Shown here in pieces: positions 33,490 through 46,537 of a DNA stretch of 64,000 nt. Numbering within the stretch: the stretch's first letter is position 1; every line of letters begins with the position of its first letter. Both the position numbers and the translations under genes were made by a program. This DNA comes from Xanthostigma xanthostigma (taxonomy: Eukaryota > Arthropoda > Insecta > Raphidioptera > Raphidiidae). The notes under the pieces were generated by a model, which worked only from the letters and a program-made list of their open reading frames with translations, had not been told where the DNA came from and did no database searches. Location of the stretch: NCBI GenBank assembly GCA_963575645.1, contig OY754475.1, positions 2,790,001-2,854,000 on the forward strand, read 5' to 3'.

Positions 33490-35265
33490 CTATGACTGTA
33501 GATATCCATTGTAGGCTAGATTCTGTGCAATATCGAAACTTCTTTTGTACGGTCCACCGCTGCCTGCAGCGTCCCAACCACCTCCCCCGCCTCCACCGCC
33601 CGATTGCCAACCGCCTCCTCCACCGCCTCCCCCAGACTGCCATCCGCCTCCTCCGCCGTGTCCCCCTCCACCACCGCCTCCCCCAGATTGCCAACCGCCT
33701 CCTCCGCCGTGTCCTCCCCCGCCGCCGCCGTGACCGCCTCCACCGCCACCGCCTCCTTTACTTCCTATTTTCATTAGAAGAACGATGATTCCAATAAGCA
33801 ACGCCAGCTTCGCTTTGATTAAGGCTTTGAGAATCAAAATGAACACAAGCCCCATTTTTAAAGGTAAAAGCGCAGCCATTTTCATTCCCATTCCGGCCAT
33901 CATACCCATCATTTTCTTTTTTCCTCCGCCGCCTCCTTTCTTCCGACCTGAAACAAGTAAAGGCATTTTTTTGTTATGAAAGATTCGTAAACAAGATATC
34001 CAATATAGCTTCCTTTGTATTTAAACAACATATATTTAAAGCAGTGCCTAACAATGTTTATAATATATATGTTACGGTAAATGTAAACTCTTGGGAAATG
34101 TACACTTTTACCGTAAATGTTCCGGGAAATGTGTACATTAAATGTAGATATTGCGGCAAATGTACACATTTTACGGTAAAAGTGTACATTTCCCAAGAGT
34201 TCACATTTACCGTAACATATACATTATTAAGATAAAAAAAATGTATTTTTAAAGTTTGTTAATTTTGACCACTCGATAAGACTTTGATGTTATATAAACT
34301 ACTAAGCACGTATTTGATAATCAAGCTTACAGCTTTGTGGTGTCATAAATTTGAAATTAAAAATTGAGTTTTTAATTTCGTTGTGCTTACAAAAAATATG
34401 TAGGTATAGATGCAATATTTTTTCCTACCAAAAACCAAACTTACGGATTTACCATCTGCGCAAGTTACTACCCTGTATATAAATCTATATAACTACTATT
34501 TTAATTATGAAACGGTTTACGCAATTTTGGACAAAAAAACACAACGATCAAACCGTCACCGAAAGATACGACTTTTCGTTTTTTTTTACTGAAACTGGAA
34601 TATTTACAAACGTACAGATAAAATGTTATTAATGTCAAAACAGATTAAAATTATCAACACCTCAACAAACTGTTTCCTAAATAAAACATTATTGAACATG
34701 GGTGCTAGCAGCAATTTCATATTTACAATTTATTATTGTTTAATAACAAATTGAAATTAGAATTGATACTTGAACCAGTTTTTGGATTAGAGCTTTTACC
34801 TTCTTCAACGAAACTCCTTTGATAGTTTTCATCGTATTCAATAGAATTCATTTCTATGTCCTTTGACGTAATTTCCGGAAGTTTAAGCGAAACTTGCAAC
34901 GTTCTTGTATTCAAGAAATTTGAAATCCTTTCGATGATCATGTTATTCAAAATTTGATTTTTGATATCCAAGTTCCTCGGCAAACTTCGTTCCAAATGAT
35001 TCTCGGATATAATCAATGTTGCTGGCACTTCATTGATTTTCACAACATTTACTCCTTCTGTTAATGGAAATTTATCCATTCTGGATAATTGATCCAAGAA
35101 AACGACGGATTTCATTTTTATGCACATCATAATTCCATCATTTGACTGTTTACAATCGTTCCACAACTTCATCATCGACTTCCAACCCGAACTATACGAA
35201 TCCTGACCGAATCCATGTCCGAAAAATAGTGCCAGAAGCACGAAGCACTGAATTTTTAGATTCAT
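33490..35265 (-). CDS. Osi9-type Osiris paralog with long Gly-rich tail (gene G)
   Basis: Two exons, 34800-35265 and 33490-33947, encode about 307 residues. The phase-1 intron (GTAAAA...TTTCAG) of 852 bases hosts a palindromic MITE. Signal peptide is MNLKIQCFVLLALFFGHGFG. Cysteines 38 and 48 sit in NDCKQSNDGIMMCIKMKSVVFLDQ. The linker keeps SLPRNLDIKN and the FLNTRTLQVSLKLP strand, with about ten extra residues before VEEG. Exon 2 starts GRKKGGGGGKKK, then a hydrophobic segment (MMGMMAGMGMKMAALLPLKM to LLIGIIVLLM). About 70 residues of poly-Gly with repeated GGHGG and GGWQSGG follow, then AGSGGPYKRS and AQNLAYNGYLQS. The repeated blocks of the tail look like slippage or unequal exchange. This tail resembles fibre-forming Gly-rich proteins. 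Confidence 0.88.
34064..34226. mobile_element. Palindromic MITE in the gene G intron
   Basis: GTTACGGTAAATGTAAACTC and CTCTTGGGAAATGTACACTT on the left reappear inverted on the right (AAGTGTACATTTCCCAAGAG, then CATTTACCGTAAC). The whole is about 160 bases and nearly self-complementary. Confidence 0.7.
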
Positions 35266-35343
35266 TAGTAATCAGACATTAGTCCGTCAATTATTTTTTT
35301 TTGCAAACAAGACGACGTCGTTCATGCGGCCGTTCGCAAAAAA

Positions 35344-35378
35344 CTGAGATTTTTTGGTAGTCTTCAGGTGTATTTATA
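35344..35378 (-). promoter_or_regulatory. Core promoter of gene G
   Basis: TATAAATA (35371-35378, minus strand) is followed by TCAGTT with start A at 35345, 33 bases on. The 5' UTR is about 80 bases. Confidence 0.65.
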
Positions 35379-38300
35379 CACTTATATTATTTTATTTAAA
35401 TGATAATTGATATAAAAATGAAATTCATACCGTAAATTAATAAAACCCTGTTGCAGAGACTGCTTTGAGTATCATAATAACAATTAAGTCCCGTTTTTTT
35501 ATTGCTTGTGTTCTTTTTTTTTGTGGTCCAGTAAGCCGGGTTCACATCTAAGCACACAATATAGTGTTTTGTGTACAGGACCTTGCCCGTGATTTGCAAT
35601 TTCAAATTTTACGGATTTTCTGGTTTTTTTACCTCAAGTCTGTACATGGATTTAGTTGAAGACGATATCTAGATAACAGGACGAAATTTAGTTACTAGTA
35701 TTTCGTTAGATGACAGCGCTTGACGCTTGCTTTGTGTATGCGTTGGATTATAACTTGGCTTTTGTTAAAGGCGACTACTAGATGGCAGAGCAAAATTTAG
35801 TTACAGAGTGATATTTAGCTAGTAGAATTTCGTAGGTTGACTGGGCAATATTTAGTTACCAGAATTTATGCATCTTCCAGGCACATTTTTTTCAGTATAT
35901 TTTTATTATTTAATAGTGAGCCTGCCACCAAGTCAGTTTGTCGATAGACAATTAGGCTTTTGAAAAAAAAATAATTATGGATTTTTTTATTGTATTTTAA
36001 AACTTTATTATAAATAATATTGATAATCGATGCGAAAAACTTTCAAAAAACTTTTTTTAAATTAATTATAAGCAATTTAAAATTGATAAAATATTAAAAA
36101 AAATCACGTGACTGCAAACGCACTAAAATTGTTTTTGACAGTTGTGACGTCATAATGGTAAAATGTATATACGCAGTATACTATCAATGGCTTCTACATG
36201 TGTATTGACTAAAACATTATGACGTCACATTATGTTCGGGAAATGTCGGCGCGTTCTCGGAACTGGGTACAAAAATTTATTTTTAATTTGATATAACTTT
36301 TGAATTATAACGAAAATAAAAAAAAGAAAAATAGTTTTGTTATAAAACTTATATACGATCTTTCCATTTATGACAAAAAAAAATTTCATTCAAAAGCCCA
36401 ATTGACATACCGTGCATGTGGCATTTGAACCAGGCTTTAGTGTAATTGTACCTCACTTACTGTTCATTAACTATTTTGATTAGAGCGGTACCGCGGGGGC
36501 CATTAACGCCTTTTTACGATTGTTTGCCATTTACCTATTTTCCTGGGTGTGTCAAACTTGGCATTCACACTGTGCTACTGCATTTTGGGGACACGCTATC
36601 AATGCCACACCAGTGACATACTGTTACTATGTCGCAGATTACTGGCGGCTCTCTCTATAAATAACGAACGCTGCGTCTAATCATTTTTCAGTAGCTGCGG
36701 TGATGTCGTCCGATGTTTGTCCAAACATCTGAAGGCCGCTGCACACGAGGCTAGAAACGCAGCTAGATTCTTTGCTAGATTTGCCTACTAGTTTTCTAGC
36801 GCTGGTTTTCTTGATTGCTGTTAAGTGCTCGCTTCACACGAGACTATTCTTCAAGCTTGATTTGTGGATAGATCTGGTGCGCGTGCAGTGACCGTTCGAA
36901 TATAAACACAGAGCAAGACGTGTCTGTTGTCTGACTCTGAACAGAATGCGACACCATGTTGGTTTGTGGGTGTTTGTTCAAGTGCCCACGTGACAAGATA
37001 CTGCTTCCTGATTGGATTTTGCTCATACCTAGCAGCAAATCTCGCAGGGAAAATAGCCCTTGTTCTAATTTTAAAACATATCTTGTGAGCTAGCAGGCCA
37101 GCCCGCAGTGACGTCATTTCTAGCTTCGTACCCAGCCTACCGATTAGCAGCGTTTCTAGCCTCGTGTGCAGCGGCTTTAACTTCATTCTTTTGGTTCATT
37201 GATCTGCCGATCAATGTCTTTATGGCATTAAATTGCCAAGTTTTTGGTTCAAAATTGGTTACAAAAATACGCTTGTAAGCTCTTGGTTGATTTTTACATT
37301 AAAAGCTTTGAGATCAGCTCTGTTAGGCAATGCGATCTGGAATAGTGACTTTAAAGCCTAGATAGTTCAAATTTTTCATTGACGGGTTTGAAACAAGTTC
37401 TTTCTTAATAGTGGATGTTTTCCAAGCATTATTAGTGTGAAAATTCATCCCTGACGTTGTTCAGATGTCAAGCCATCGGTTAATTTTTATATTTTTACCA
37501 AATTAGTATTAGATATCGATCGTGATAATAAGAAACATTTTTTTTATAAACCCTCCTTGGCTTCCAGAATTAAACCCAATAGGAATTAGACAAACCAGGA
37601 ATAAAGGAACCAACACCTTTTCTCGTCACATGCCTTCGTAGCAATAGAAACCTAAGACAAACATAGGACTCCGACCTTGGAAAAACACTGTTAGTAAGTT
37701 AAAATTTTAAACTCGCAGTGATTCTAAAAAATGGAATTTTCTGTCATGTTCTAAAATCGTCGTTCACCAAAAGACTGTTTTATTCACTCTATAGGTGCCA
37801 ATATCTAAAAAAAAAAATAAAAATATTTTTTTTCGATTTGGGAATTATTTTAGTTATCACGTCGATAAATTTTTAACGTTTGTCTTTAATAAGATACGCT
37901 TTTTAACTGCGTAGGCTTGTCTCAAATTTTACTTTTGAAATATCCAAAACACGCGTAAGTAAAAATAGGGATCTACTTAACCCAAATTTGAACATGTACC
38001 AAACTCTTTTATATCTCGAAAAAACATTATTTTTATGTACTCTATTTTTTTGGCTCTGTATCAGCAACTCCAAATCCTAAAAAAAGTATATTTTGAAGCT
38101 TTTTCAAATCAGGAATAATAATAATCGCTCACCGACACAAATATACATTTTTATACAAGAAAGAGAGGCAGATTGTGTAGATTATGGACGCTAGATAACT
38201 GAGGTTAATCCGTATTTGAAGTCACAAGTTTATAAAAAATGAAAACGTCTCGAAAGTCCTCATTAATGTAAGATTAAAAAAGAAGAGTGCTTTTTTGATT

Positions 38301-41300
38301 ATCTAGATGAGATAATGATGACATAAAGAATGGCAAGTAATCAGAATGCTATTAGAGCAATAAAGTGGCAATAATCATAGCATACTTAGAACCTGTTTCC
38401 ATATAACTACATAATATATTGTACTGTTGGCTCACTTTCGTTTAAATAGTGACCATCTCGCTCTTCCAGTTCATCAGACAAGTGAGCGGATATGTCCATA
38501 GCCAACCTTCTCTTTTCTTATTTTATGATCACTTGAAAGCAAAAGTGATTCTAGTATTTTATAATATCGTGAAATATTATTTAACATTTTATAACGCCGG
38601 TTCCTTATTCTTTTACGTTTCTCGTAGACGCTACGACCTCAATTGTCGACCGTCTATAATCTGTAATATCTCGCTCCCCCTCTTATATATTTTTTTGTAT
38701 CAACAGGTTAGAAACCGTTTTTTTGGTGACTGTAACGCTACAAGAAAAACGCTGTTTATACAAGAATTATCGTAGTGTTTCTTACATACAACCTATACGA
38801 ACGCTATTGTTTTGGGAAACTTTAAACGTACATAGCTTCTAAACCAAAAGAGATACAAAAGAGAATCAGCGAGAGATTTCGATTATCGTCAAGTTTTTGT
38901 TACTTTTTTAATAACCGACTATTAGACGTAACGTTGTTTCAGAATCGAACTGTAAAAAAAATTCGCAGGCACTCGTTTTAAACATAATGTGTCCGATTAC
39001 GACGCTAGGTATACAATTTTAGATTATGCACTTTGCGGTATGTGATATGCACCTGTCATTATGAATTATTCATAAGCTGTAAGAACTTAAACACGCGTTT
39101 TTACGAAAATAATGTTTTTTAGGTTAGGACGACAGTATATGTATGTATATGCTTTGTATACTTAGGAAAGTAAAAAATAACAGTTTTGTCGATCACTCAG
39201 CGAAGTCTTTGATGTTTTGTTTTGAAGAAATGCGGGAGTTTGGTTTTTGTAAAACCTTTTAATCTTAACTTCTTTCTTGTTTCTTTGTTTCAGCGCTTGC
39301 TAAGTACACCGATTGTTTAGTTTCGAACAAAATGAGGGTGATTCCGTTATCTTTTACATTAATTAATAAAAATAATGGCGATTTTAATTGCGTTTTCGTG
39401 TATCTAAAGGAAGGTAATTACAAGCAGGTCTCTTAATTGTTAGGAAATAAATGCGATCGTTTCCTAACGCCAAGTTTTCAACACGGTATTATATCTAAAG
39501 TTAACGTCAATTACTGACCTTATTTTCATGATTGGAAGTAGAGAAAAGAAGACAGTTAACTTATTGAGTGTTCGAGAAATATTTATGAACTAGATTTTCT
39601 TTGGTCGTGGTTCAACAGATTTCCTCTTTTGTATATATGAACTATTTTTTTTTCGGAGAAACATACGACTGTTAAATCGTATTCATAATGATTCTTTTTT
39701 GTAATCATTTATCTTTATAGAAATAGCAATTGGTCATTTGAAAATAATGGCAGTTCACAATAGTGCTCTATTTTGTTTGTTTTCTTAAAAAAACTTTCTT
39801 TGAATAAAGAATATTAACAGCATAAAAAAATAATAAAAAACCTACAATTTAATCACATTTAAACCACAGCACTTGTATTATTGGAATTTTATTTTAGTTT
39901 TTGTTAATAATGAGAGCGCAGCTCATTCAATAATGAAATTGTGGTTAGAAAGTGATCGAACCTATAATTACCCCCCGCATTCTTCATCTCATATCATTTC
40001 CCCTCACCTAAAAATGTTTAAAGGTAAAGGATTTGGATAAGTCCAAAAACCACACTACAGATTTTGGAAAATCAAAGAAAAATTTCCTGGGAAAACAAAC
40101 AATTCAAGAAATATATATGTTAGTTATGTAATCTTTCTTATTTATTTAAAATAATTCGCCTTTAGATCTATATATTATAAAAAATACGAAACATTTACAA
40201 ATTCTAGAATTAGAACATTTTTTTGATAAAAAATATTTTGACACTACACAGCAGGAATTTTTTTAACGGAGTTTCGAATGTATTATTTAATATTCCAATA
40301 AAGCTTATTTTTTAACGAAAACGCCCCTTTTCAAAACTGTCAAAATTTTGAAAATACATGAGTAATTAACAATTTAATTATTTTCGTTTGCTGGATCGTC
40401 TTTGACTCTATATTTTAATGATAATATACATTTCGGCTATTATAAAAAAATACCAAAAAATTTGCATGTCACCAAAATTAAAGCCTTTTATATAAGAAAT
40501 TTTTGGACAGTAATAGATTTTTAATATAAAGCTTCGTTTACAAGATACAGCTAGATTTTTGTAAGTTGGAATTGCAGTTCAGCTTGAATTTGGGGGAATC
40601 GATCATTATTCTAAAACTATTGGTATTCGTTTCACAAAATTGTGTGTTCTAGAACTGATTATTGATAAACAATTATATGAAACTGGATTTTAAGGTTATT
40701 TGTCCGTTTAATTTTTTATGCAATTTGAGAAATAAATTCTTATTCCGAATACTGATTGCTTTATTATGTAAATTTTTTGGATTTGCATTGTTTTTAAACT
40801 GTTGTCAAAGCAATCCAACTGTTTGGAGGTGATATTTTGGGTATTTTAATAAAAAAGTACATAATAAACAAATTAATTTCATGAATATTTTATTCAGTAA
40901 AAGTAAATACTAAACAACATTACAATAAAATCTTACAAAAATAAAAATACAAAACGTCTTTGTAGATTTGGTCATTTCTAACTGGCCTTAATATAAGACT
41001 TCAGTTTTAAGTAAAGTAACTTGTATAAGTAACTAGCGTCAGTTTAGTAATTATTAAAAAAAAACGTATTTAAAAGACCCGTATATGTTTCGTCCAAAAA
41101 AAGTCGTCTGTATCCTTAGTAAGTTGTATCTTGTCTGAATAAATATCTATACATAATAATTGTACACACAATTTACTTGAAATGAATAAATAAAAACTCG
41201 TTCGTTCAAAATTTAGCAATAACAAAAAGAAAGTTTCGTTCTTTTGTACTTTCCTGGCTAATCATTACAATTGGCTAAATAGTAATTTTGGCATCTCTAC

Positions 41301-41408
41301 AAGTTAATGAATCTTAAATAAATGTATTTAATGGCAATTAAATTCGTCGTGGTGACGATAATAAATAAAATTTTGTTAAATATACAATAATTTATGACTC
41401 GATATTAT
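35379..41408. other. Intergenic between genes G and H, with gene H 3' UTR
   Basis: No gene is recognised. The clear feature is the TIR MITE at 36732-37178. An AATAAA on the minus strand at 40889-40894 could end a long gene H 3' UTR. The sequence at 37500-40880 is AT-rich and shows nothing I can name. Confidence 0.45.
36732..37178. mobile_element. TIR MITE of about 450 bp
   Basis: The left end AAGGCCGCTGCACACGAGGC continues CTAGAAACGC. The right end is its inverse (GCGTTTCTAG to GTGTGCAGCGGCTTTAA). Internal degenerate copies of 'gcttcacacgag' are present. It has no transposase. A related piece is at 6989-7210. Confidence 0.7.
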
Positions 41409-43030
41409 TTATTCCTGTGGGACGTAGCCTCTGTAGGCTAGTTTTTGGGCAGCCTCGTAGGACCTTCTGTCCCATCCTTGGCCTCCGCCGCCTGATTGCC
41501 ATCCGCTGCTGTGGGAGTCATGTCCGCCTCCTTGATTCTTCTGGGCCAACAATTTCTTCAGACCGATAATCACCGACAAGAGCAGAGCGATCTTGGCCGT
41601 GAGCAAGGCCTTTCCAGCGAGGAGGAACAAACCAGCGATTGCCAAAGGAATTAAAGCCGCCATTTTCATTCCAAGACCAGCCATCATCATGCCCATCATT
41701 TTCTTCATTTTTCCGCGACCTGGGAACAGAAAAATCAATTGAAAAAACCGATTTTAAGCAAGGGTTTTGAATACTGATTGTGGTGTCAATTTTGGAATTA
41801 TAAGACACCCGTCTAATTAATTCGAAATTAAATAACTACGTTCCAATTCTAGAACTTTAAGAAACCATTGTAAATAAATTCTCAGACTCAGAGACGTTCA
41901 AATTTATTTAATCCGGAAAGTCAACTTGATTTAATTATGCGTGAAATTATTAGACAAGATTATGAAGATCGATCGACCTTGTCAATTAAAATATTCGCGA
42001 GATAGTTTGATCATGAAACGTAATCTTGCAAATCATTTTCACACTTCGATAAATTTAGTCGATGATTTTTTTTCTGAATTGCATCGTAATTAATCGCATG
42101 ATGGGCCGTGCAACCGGAGTCAATGAACCATGCAAATCGCTAATGATGACAGATGCGTGATAAAGAACTTATATTTGTTGACCTCGAACTTCGACAGAAC
42201 AAAACAGATGTTGAAATACTCGTTTATTTTAATGAGGAAATACGAGTTCTTTTGTAGCTCAAAAATTCTTTGTGTTTTCGAAAGCGGTAACCTTTTTTAA
42301 ATTAAAAGAAATCCGACATAACAAGTACAATCTGTACCAACATGTGTGGATATTGATATGATTTCTTTTCAATATATTTTGTTCTATTTAATAGTTTTAA
42401 TTTTGCCTAAAAGCTTTGGAAGATATTTCTTTTTAATACAAAAATATTATCTAGCATGAAACGACAGTTAAGCCTTCCATTAACGACACTTAAAGCTTTG
42501 CTTTTGAAAATACCATTTATTTCTTCTCAAAATGAATTTTAGTTGTTTTGAGAAATCTGTCACTTAAATTATTATCAGAAGTCTCGAAAACAGGTGTACA
42601 AACCTTCTTCAATACCCCGGCTAAGATCCTGTGACGTAACAGTCGGGAAAGACACTTGTATTTTCCTGGAGCTGACGAAGGAGGCGAGCTTATCGACAAT
42701 CATATTATCCAGAGCTTGATCACGAGCTTCCAAATTCCTCGGCAGGGAATTGTCAAGCTCCGTTTCCGACACGATCGGTGCAATTTGAACGTCGCTGTTC
42801 TTCATGATGTTTAATCCTTCGATCAACGGCAGAGAGTCAACTCTCGAAACACGATCGATAAATGTGATAGCCTTCTTCTTAAGACACGGCACAAACCCGT
42901 CGGATTTTCGGCACTCATCGTACAATTTAAATGCGAGTCGAAAGCTAGCACTTTCCGTTTCCTTTTGTGATAAAGTTGAAACAATCACAACTGACACTAT
43001 TAAAAACACACAAGATAATTTCACAAACAT
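41409..43030 (-). CDS. Osi9: Osiris 9-like protein (gene H)
   Basis: Two exons, 42604-43030 and 41409-41719, encode about 245 residues. I chose the start at 43030 (MFVKLSCVFLIVSVVIVSTLS) because it gives a compact signal peptide like its paralogs; an upstream ATG at 43072 adds 14 residues. Cysteines 40 and 49 lie in YDECRKSDGFVPCLKKKA. The linker has SLPRNLEARDQALDNMIVDK and the FVSSRKIQVSFP strand. The intron (GTTTGT...CCCAG) interrupts EEG in phase 1. Exon 2 reads GRGKMKKMMGMMMAGLGMKM, a long Ala/Leu hydrophobic segment (IPLAIAGLFLLAGKALL to IIGLKKLLAQ), a short Gly tail with SGWQSGGGG, then AAQKLAYRGYVPQE. Of the four paralogs it has the most canonical C-terminal motif and is closest to what I recall of insect Osi9. 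The symbol is by recognition and position, not alignment. Confidence 0.85.
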
Positions 43031-43112
43031 TTTCGTGTTATTTATATAAATACACTGTATTAAATTCTTCACGACCAGGTGAGGTGATTATCGATGAAGA
43101 GCAAGTGAACAA

Positions 43113-43148
43113 CTGATATTTTTAGCATAATCTGCTGAGATATTTATA
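43113..43148 (-). promoter_or_regulatory. Core promoter of gene H
   Basis: TATAAATA (43141-43148, minus strand) is followed by ATATCAGTTG with start A at 43114, 34 bases on. The 5' UTR is about 84 bases. Confidence 0.65.
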
Positions 43149-45159
43149 CGGTGGTTTATTCTATATAAAAAATATTAAGAGATATGAAGACTAATACACG
43201 ATGCGTTGCTTGGTGGTGGCAGAAGTACTTTTATGTCCTGCTTTTGCATACGCTTGTTTGGCATTGACCTTTCTCCTCTATATGACCTCATAAAAAAGGA
43301 GTAAATAATACTCTGAAGATCTTCCCACCGTTACATCTATTATACTACCATAAATAGATAGAGATGATCGTTTTGTCCGCAGGCACTGTGTGTGTGTGTA
43401 GGTCTTTCTCTCTCTCTTTTCTTTTAGTATATACTTGAACGGGACCAGTCACACGGCTAGAATATTGCGTTAGTTGATTTGACGTTGATTTTGTTTAGAC
43501 TAGGCAAACCGGTGTGGGTTAGTATCTCTGTTTTAACACTATTTGCAGTTCTTGATTAGATTTAGTATCGTAATCCATTATTGTTGACACACATTTCGTA
43601 TCGTTTTACGAATTCCTAATTTGCGTAAAAATTAATACTCGCAATTAAACATTATTACTAAATTAATTAAAGTTCCTGCCTTAAAAAATAGTCAATAATT
43701 CGTTTTTAATAAAATACAGTCAAATATTTACTTCGCGGTTTAATAAAGCGTGTAAAAATGGCTAGGTGTTAACTTTGATCTTAAATTATAAAATTCTAGT
43801 AAAAAATCAGTCGATAATGTAATTGACAAATTGGGTGTTATTTTCTATTATCGAAGATCAGTTTAAAAAATATACTTCGCGGTTTGATAAAGCATGTAAT
43901 TGAATGTTTACGTTCTGATCTTAAATTGTTGTAAATCATAGATTTAAAAAAACGGTCGATAATTTAATTGTAAGATATAATTGAGTATATCACCTGTAAT
44001 TGGGATATTTATTGTACGTTTTTTTTCAATGCCTAGATTATCATTAATAATATCAATGTTTACACATTCTTTGTAGCTCATATGGAGGAGTACCTAGCTC
44101 TTGACCTAGAGAACACATTTCTCAGCTTGATCGTCTTCATTTTATCTTTCTTTGTCTTACAACTGCATGTCTTTATTGTTTAAAATATCTGTAAACAAAA
44201 CATATTGTCGATAAAGAACAGAGTTGAATCTCCGCTGCACAATCATTAAAATTCTTAGACATTAAAACGACGAGGTTGAAAATAATCTCCAATAATAAAT
44301 CGCGATGAACAACCTATAATAGAAATAGAAGAGCCTAGCAGTGTCAACAAATTCGTAAACAAAGATTTTTTTTGTATACACGTCGGAAATGTTAAACTTA
44401 AAGCTGAAGACAAACGAGGAACTTTTATCTATTATCAAGTTAGAGGACTACAAAAAGTGGAATTAGAAGATTTTGCTTCTAAAACGTGTAGATTAGCTTG
44501 TAAACGCTAGATATCTAAGGTTATTAGCGTCTAGCGAAACCTGTGGATGAGATAAAAAAGGAGTGCCTATTTTTATAAAAGCGTGTGAAATTCAAACATT
44601 TTTTTTGAAGAATACTGTTTTCATATTTTGGGACCTACAAAACACAATCCCAAAATCAATAATATAAAGAGATATTTGTTGTTTTTTTGCTGTTAAACCA
44701 TAATATGTCAACTAGAAAGCCGGTCAATAATAATAATGTGAGATAATGCAGAAATTAAATATGCCATAAAATGATTACAATTTTATTGCTATTTATACAA
44801 AAAAAAATACTTTTAACTACTTGTCAGATATTTAATTACAAATTTATGACGGTCATTTAAAATAGTTAAACATTTTTTTAGACTTATTTTTTCACGCCTA
44901 TCGTCCGCTTATCAAAACAGTTGAAATATGAAATAGGTGATCTATAAATAATTTTTCAGTAAGAATTAAAATTTAGTTGTTTGTTGGCAATTAAGGGGTT
45001 CTGTCCTCCATCAGATCCTCCTAGTCCCAAAGGACTTTCTAACTGAAGTCACATACTCGATTGAGTCCTTATGAGCACTTCCCACCTCGATCATCAGAAT
45101 TGCATACGTTTCAAACCGATACAGAAAATACAAGTGATTGAAGAATGAGTTGTAATAAT

Positions 45160-45300
45160 ATTATAAAAAGGTAAAGTTTGTAGGAGGTAATCTCCGAAAC
45201 TACTCATCCAATTAAAAAAAAATACCAATATTAAGAATTGAACCTTCAGGATGAACATGTGCTAAAATAATTCATGGAAACCAATTTTGCAACGAAGGTC
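45160..45300 (+). repeat. Dispersed repeat R1, copy 4
   Basis: It contains 'ggaggtaatctccgaaactactcatcc' (beginning about 45182), the 'ccttcaggatgaac' block and a truncated end. Confidence 0.55.
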
Positions 45301-45507
45301 GTCGAAGAAAACGGTGGCAATCTACAATTATTTTCAATACGGTCCTGTCCTCGGTCATGATTGATTCTGCTTTAATGCAGTGTGGGGTACCCACGTGGAC
45401 ATTACACGTGTATGTCTGTGTGTGCGTGTGTGTGTATACCGGGTTATTTTCTTGTAGACGCATCATCTTGAGGTGGCTACTTAGGTCTTTACCTATATAC
45501 CTAGATT

Positions 45508-45553
45508 CAAACAATACGCTGCACGACGCGGCACCCGTGCAGCGTATTGTTTG
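45508..45553. other. Perfect short hairpin
   Basis: CAAACAATACGCTGCAC (45508-45524) and its exact inverse (45537-45553) flank a 12-base loop. It is GC-richer than its surroundings. It could be a MITE remnant, a regulatory palindrome or a short RNA hairpin. Confidence 0.6.
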
Positions 45554-45802
45554 ATGGCGTACCCCCTTCTTGAGACAACTGAATAATTTTATTTAAGTAC
45601 GATTCACAGCAGAGATTTCTCCTTAGTATGCCGAGATTTTTTTTTTTCTAATCGTTTGCAGAGACGATAAGAAGATGACAACGCTACAACATATTTTTTT
45701 TCCTTCAGAGAACTGCTTGATGTTTAGTTTGGATAGAACTATGGTTAGTTCGAACCCTATGTTCGTTCGTGGATGTTTTGCTATATTTAATTAATAACCC
45801 AT

Positions 45803-46032
45803 ACTTATATTATAAAGAGGTAAAGTTTTGTAAGTTTGGATGTAGGAGGTAATCTCAGAAACTACTCATCCAATTTAAAAAATTATTTCACCAATATTTA
45901 GAATGGACCTTCAGGATCGACAGGTGTTAAAATAAAAGCACTTTTCATGAAGACCAGTTTTGCAATGTAAGGTCAACGAAAACCCGGCGGCAATCTACAA
46001 ATTCGTGCGAAGCCGGACCGGGCTGCTAGTAA
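45803..46032 (+). repeat. Dispersed repeat R1, copy 5 (most complete)
   Basis: It extends from 'acttatattataaagaggtaaag' through 'gtaggaggtaatctcagaaact' to 'gaagccggaccgggctgctagt'. It shows both ends of the family. Confidence 0.65.
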
Positions 46033-46537
46033 AGTAACATCCATTGACGCATATAAGTAGTCTAGTTTCTGTGCTTCTTCTAAAATAAAAAAAAGTGGAA
46101 AACGAGAAATGTACGTACACTAAGTTTTAAGAAAAAAATATTTTGAAGTGAAATTTCTTTAGGAAAACGAGGAAATCTAAGAGTTACCTTGGTAAAATGG
46201 ATAACGCATGAAACGAGTTCTAAATTCCAAAGAAGTTTCACTTCCGTCGTGAGTTTATGTGGGTGAGACTAATTTATACAAGTAGGCATTGTTTATTCTT
46301 GTCGCATAGCTTTATTTGAATCGCTCTTAAACATTTCCTCTGTGAGAAATGAATTCATTATTATAAAATATTTTATTTACAACAGTATATAAAATGCTTG
46401 CTGAATGAAACCACGAATTTAGTTTTTGATTGAAATTTTCACATGACTATCACGCTCGCTGACTTTAATTCGATTTTTCAACTCGGTACACTTTTATAAC
46501 CTTAATAAATTATTTTTTTCTTAGTTTCTTTCTCGCT

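Noticed and set aside
33396..33788. Plus-strand Pro/Arg-rich open frames opposite the gene G tail
   Set aside because: They are the antisense of the poly-Gly repeats of gene G exon 2 (GGC/GCC repeats give Pro). No signal, motif or promoter is present.
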